DNA of 64,000 nucleotides, from NCBI GenBank assembly GCA_910578555.1, contig CAJTPS010000018.1, positions 13,331-77,330 on the forward strand, written 5' to 3'. The DNA comes from an uncultured Lachnospiraceae bacterium. Its GTDB lineage: Bacteria; Bacillota; Clostridia; Lachnospirales; Lachnospiraceae. Shown piece by piece: positions 62,760 to 64,000 of the stretch. The notes beneath the pieces were generated by a model that did not search any database, was not told the DNA's origin, and worked only from the letters and a program-made list of their open reading frames with translations. The position numbers and the translations under genes were made by a program. How positions within the stretch are numbered: the first letter of the stretch is position 1; each line of letters opens with the position of its first letter.

Positions 62760-63836
62760 ATGGAAATAAGACCATTGACAGAAGCAGAACAGAAATACAC
62801 TTACAGGCAGAGTATGCAGATACGGGGGCAGACAGGGAGTATCGGAATCTTACAGGGCGGATATGGGGCAGACCATGAGTTTCATTCTGATTTTCAGGAA
62901 TTAAGCAGCCGCCTGAATACGGATGAATTTGCGGCGGAGCTGCAGGAAGTCCTGTGTACGGGGGAAAACAGCATCTTACAAAATCTGGATATCATGCAGG
63001 AATTTATGATGCAGCATACCCGGAACGGGTTTTCGGGAAAAGAGTACGGTTTCCGTGTGGAAACGGAAAAACATGCATACCTTGTGCGCTGCAATCCTGA
63101 AAAGGAGGGCGGCAATATTGAAGTCCACTGTTATGTGAAGAAATGGCTGGACCATCATATCGGGGAGGCAGAGAAAGGAATCCGGTTTATCAACAGCAGG
63201 TATAAGGAACTGTTCCGTATTGCAGACGGGGAAAAAATCACGGTTATGGACGCAATGGGAGAGAAGTCGGAGCGTGTCTGCCGCTATATTGATGAATACC
63301 ACACGGAAGTGGGCAGCAGCCTGTTCCATATCTGCCAGTTTGCGGAAATCATGGAACAAAACGGCTCAAAATATACACCAGTTGAACCGGAAACAAGACA
63401 GCCGGAGGAAAAGGAACATGGGCAGGAAGAAAAAACGGAGGGGACACTGGAACTGAAAACCCATTTTGGCACTACGGAGAATGTAACGCTGACAGTCAAC
63501 ACTTACGCTGACAACAGCAGCCTTTATGTGGGAATGACAACAATGGAGGACGGGTTCCCGGAGCCTTACGGCGATGTGACGGTGAACCTGCTTGCTGCCG
63601 TCCCTCCCTACTGTGCCTTTGTGGATACCAACAATATGCCGGAGCTTGAGGATTTCCTCGCCAAAAACGGGATTGCGGAGTTTACCGGGATGATGCAGCA
63701 GAGCGGCTACTGTAATTATCCCCTTTATCTGTTTGATACGGAAAAAATGCGTGGACTCTGCCCGGACGGGATGGCGGCATATGAGCAGGAAAACGGGCTA
63801 AACAGGAAACAGGAGAAAAAAGAAAAGAGCAGATAG
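62760..63836 (+). CDS. DUF4313-containing hypothetical protein
   Basis: The 358-residue protein has an N-terminal alpha/beta region (QIRGQTGSIGILQGGYGADH, HCYVKKWLDHHIGEAEKGIR) and, from about residue 235, a segment resembling DUF4313 (VTLTVNTYADNSSLYVGMTT, EPYGDVTVNLLA, CAFVDTNNMPELEDFL), a family frequent in gut-bacterial mobile elements; identification is from memory. A Glu/Gln-rich linker joins them. ATG 62760 has GAGGGGGTGTGGG upstream. Function unknown. Confidence 0.7.
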   Translation: MEIRPLTEAEQKYTYRQSMQIRGQTGSIGILQGGYGADHEFHSDFQELSSRLNTDEFAAELQEVLCTGENSILQNLDIMQEFMMQHTRNGFSGKEYGFRVETEKHAYLVRCNPEKEGGNIEVHCYVKKWLDHHIGEAEKGIRFINSRYKELFRIADGEKITVMDAMGEKSERVCRYIDEYHTEVGSSLFHICQFAEIMEQNGSKYTPVEPETRQPEEKEHGQEEKTEGTLELKTHFGTTENVTLTVNTYADNSSLYVGMTTMEDGFPEPYGDVTVNLLAAVPPYCAFVDTNNMPELEDFLAKNGIAEFTGMMQQSGYCNYPLYLFDTEKMRGLCPDGMAAYEQENGLNRKQEKKEKSR

Positions 63837-63846
63837 GAAGTGAACA

Positions 63847-64000
63847 ATGGAGGAATTGACACACATCAGCCTGTTTACAGGGATTGGAGGACTGGACATT
63901 GCGGCAGAGGCGGCGGGGTTCAGGACCATCGCCCAGTGTGAACAGGGTGTAACGCGGCACTTTGTAGTAGACGGAAAAAGCATTTTATTTTCGACAGTAT
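63847..64000 (+). CDS. DNA cytosine methyltransferase N-terminus, probably interrupted; partial
   Basis: The visible start (MEELTHISLFTGIGGLDIAA) contains cytosine methyltransferase motif I (LFTGIGGLD, SAM binding) and continues EAAGFRTIAQCE, as in Dcm-type enzymes. After that Glu the family usually shows an aromatic/acidic motif II continuation, but here the frame reads QGVTRHFVVDGKSI with no likeness to it. The departure at about 63955 may mark the end of an inserted element, or an unusual enzyme. ATG 63847 follows AGATAGGAAGTGAACA. The gene is cut by the window edge. Confidence 0.6.
   Translation, partial: MEELTHISLFTGIGGLDIAAEAAGFRTIAQCEQGVTRHFVVDGKSILFSTV

Larger units (their letters stand above)
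34712..64000 (+). mobile_element. Integrative conjugative element, left part (at least 29 kb, continues beyond window)
   Basis: The left boundary is inferred from the displaced tuf end, arm-like repeats at 34851, and a repressor/excisionase/integrase set homologous to element 1. The element carries MobC, a MOBP-type relaxase, PcfB-like, VirD4-like, pilin-like and VirB6-like genes, so it encodes its own transfer machinery. VirB4 and VirB8/peptidase genes are expected downstream and are outside the window. Its integrase is broken, so excision would need another recombinase. The right end is not visible. Confidence 0.75.

Overview
The window looks like the chromosome of a low-to-mid GC Gram-positive gut-type bacterium of the Clostridia, most likely Lachnospiraceae. 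The evidence is the order rpmG-secE-nusG-rplK-rplA / rplJ-rplL / rpoB-rpoC / rpsL-rpsG-fusA-tuf, strong AGGAGG ribosome binding sites, acidic tails on RpoB and RpoC, and Firmicutes-type integrative elements. Species is not determinable from what I can see.

1-7.2 kb holds accessory chromosomal genes: two tandem family 2 glycosyltransferases (one cut by the window edge), a small HTH regulator overlapping a UDP-galactopyranose mutase gene, a biotin-dependent carboxyltransferase behind a near-perfect promoter that carries a FabT-type palindrome, and an orphan FliD-like gene. 7.5-27.5 kb is the conserved transcription/translation block, interrupted after rplA by three 87-bp repeats, a CapA-family gene and an unknown gene. 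Several promoters here are close to consensus with 17-bp spacers. Intergenic highlights are an L10 leader with attenuator, a promoter nested in the loop of a terminator-like inverted repeat (rpoC-rpsL), and a multi-hairpin cloverleaf-like segment between fusA and tuf.

From the 3' end of tuf to the window end, two related integrative elements lie in tandem. The first (about 27,410-34,724, 7.3 kb) is a mobilizable element: tyrosine integrase, excisionase, divergent repressor with TACGAA operators, RecA-fold RepA-like ATPase, Mob/Pre relaxase, a lipoprotein, and a SIR2/AbiH-like candidate defence gene placed in what looks like a cargo slot. It is bounded by a 13-bp core that lies inside tuf, and a second copy of the tuf 3' coding end sits at its right side. 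That second copy is followed, at the same offset as in the first element, by 11-bp-spaced integrase-arm-like repeats, then by a second repressor, excisionase and a truncated integrase. I read this as a second, larger element (at least 29 kb) that also uses tuf.

The large element carries an actin-like ParM with a small partner, a 1790-residue LPXTG adhesin with a thioester domain and about 13 Cna-B repeats, a RadC-like protein, a TOPRIM protein, MobC and a MOBP-type relaxase, a PcfB-like protein, a VirD4-type coupling protein, a Maff2/pilin-like protein and a polytopic VirB6/TrbL-like channel protein. The coupling protein gene is split by a complete group II intron (57,585-60,160) with its own reverse transcriptase/maturase. 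Splicing restores a 744-codon frame exactly. A cytosine methyltransferase gene at the right edge departs from its family after about 36 codons and may be interrupted.
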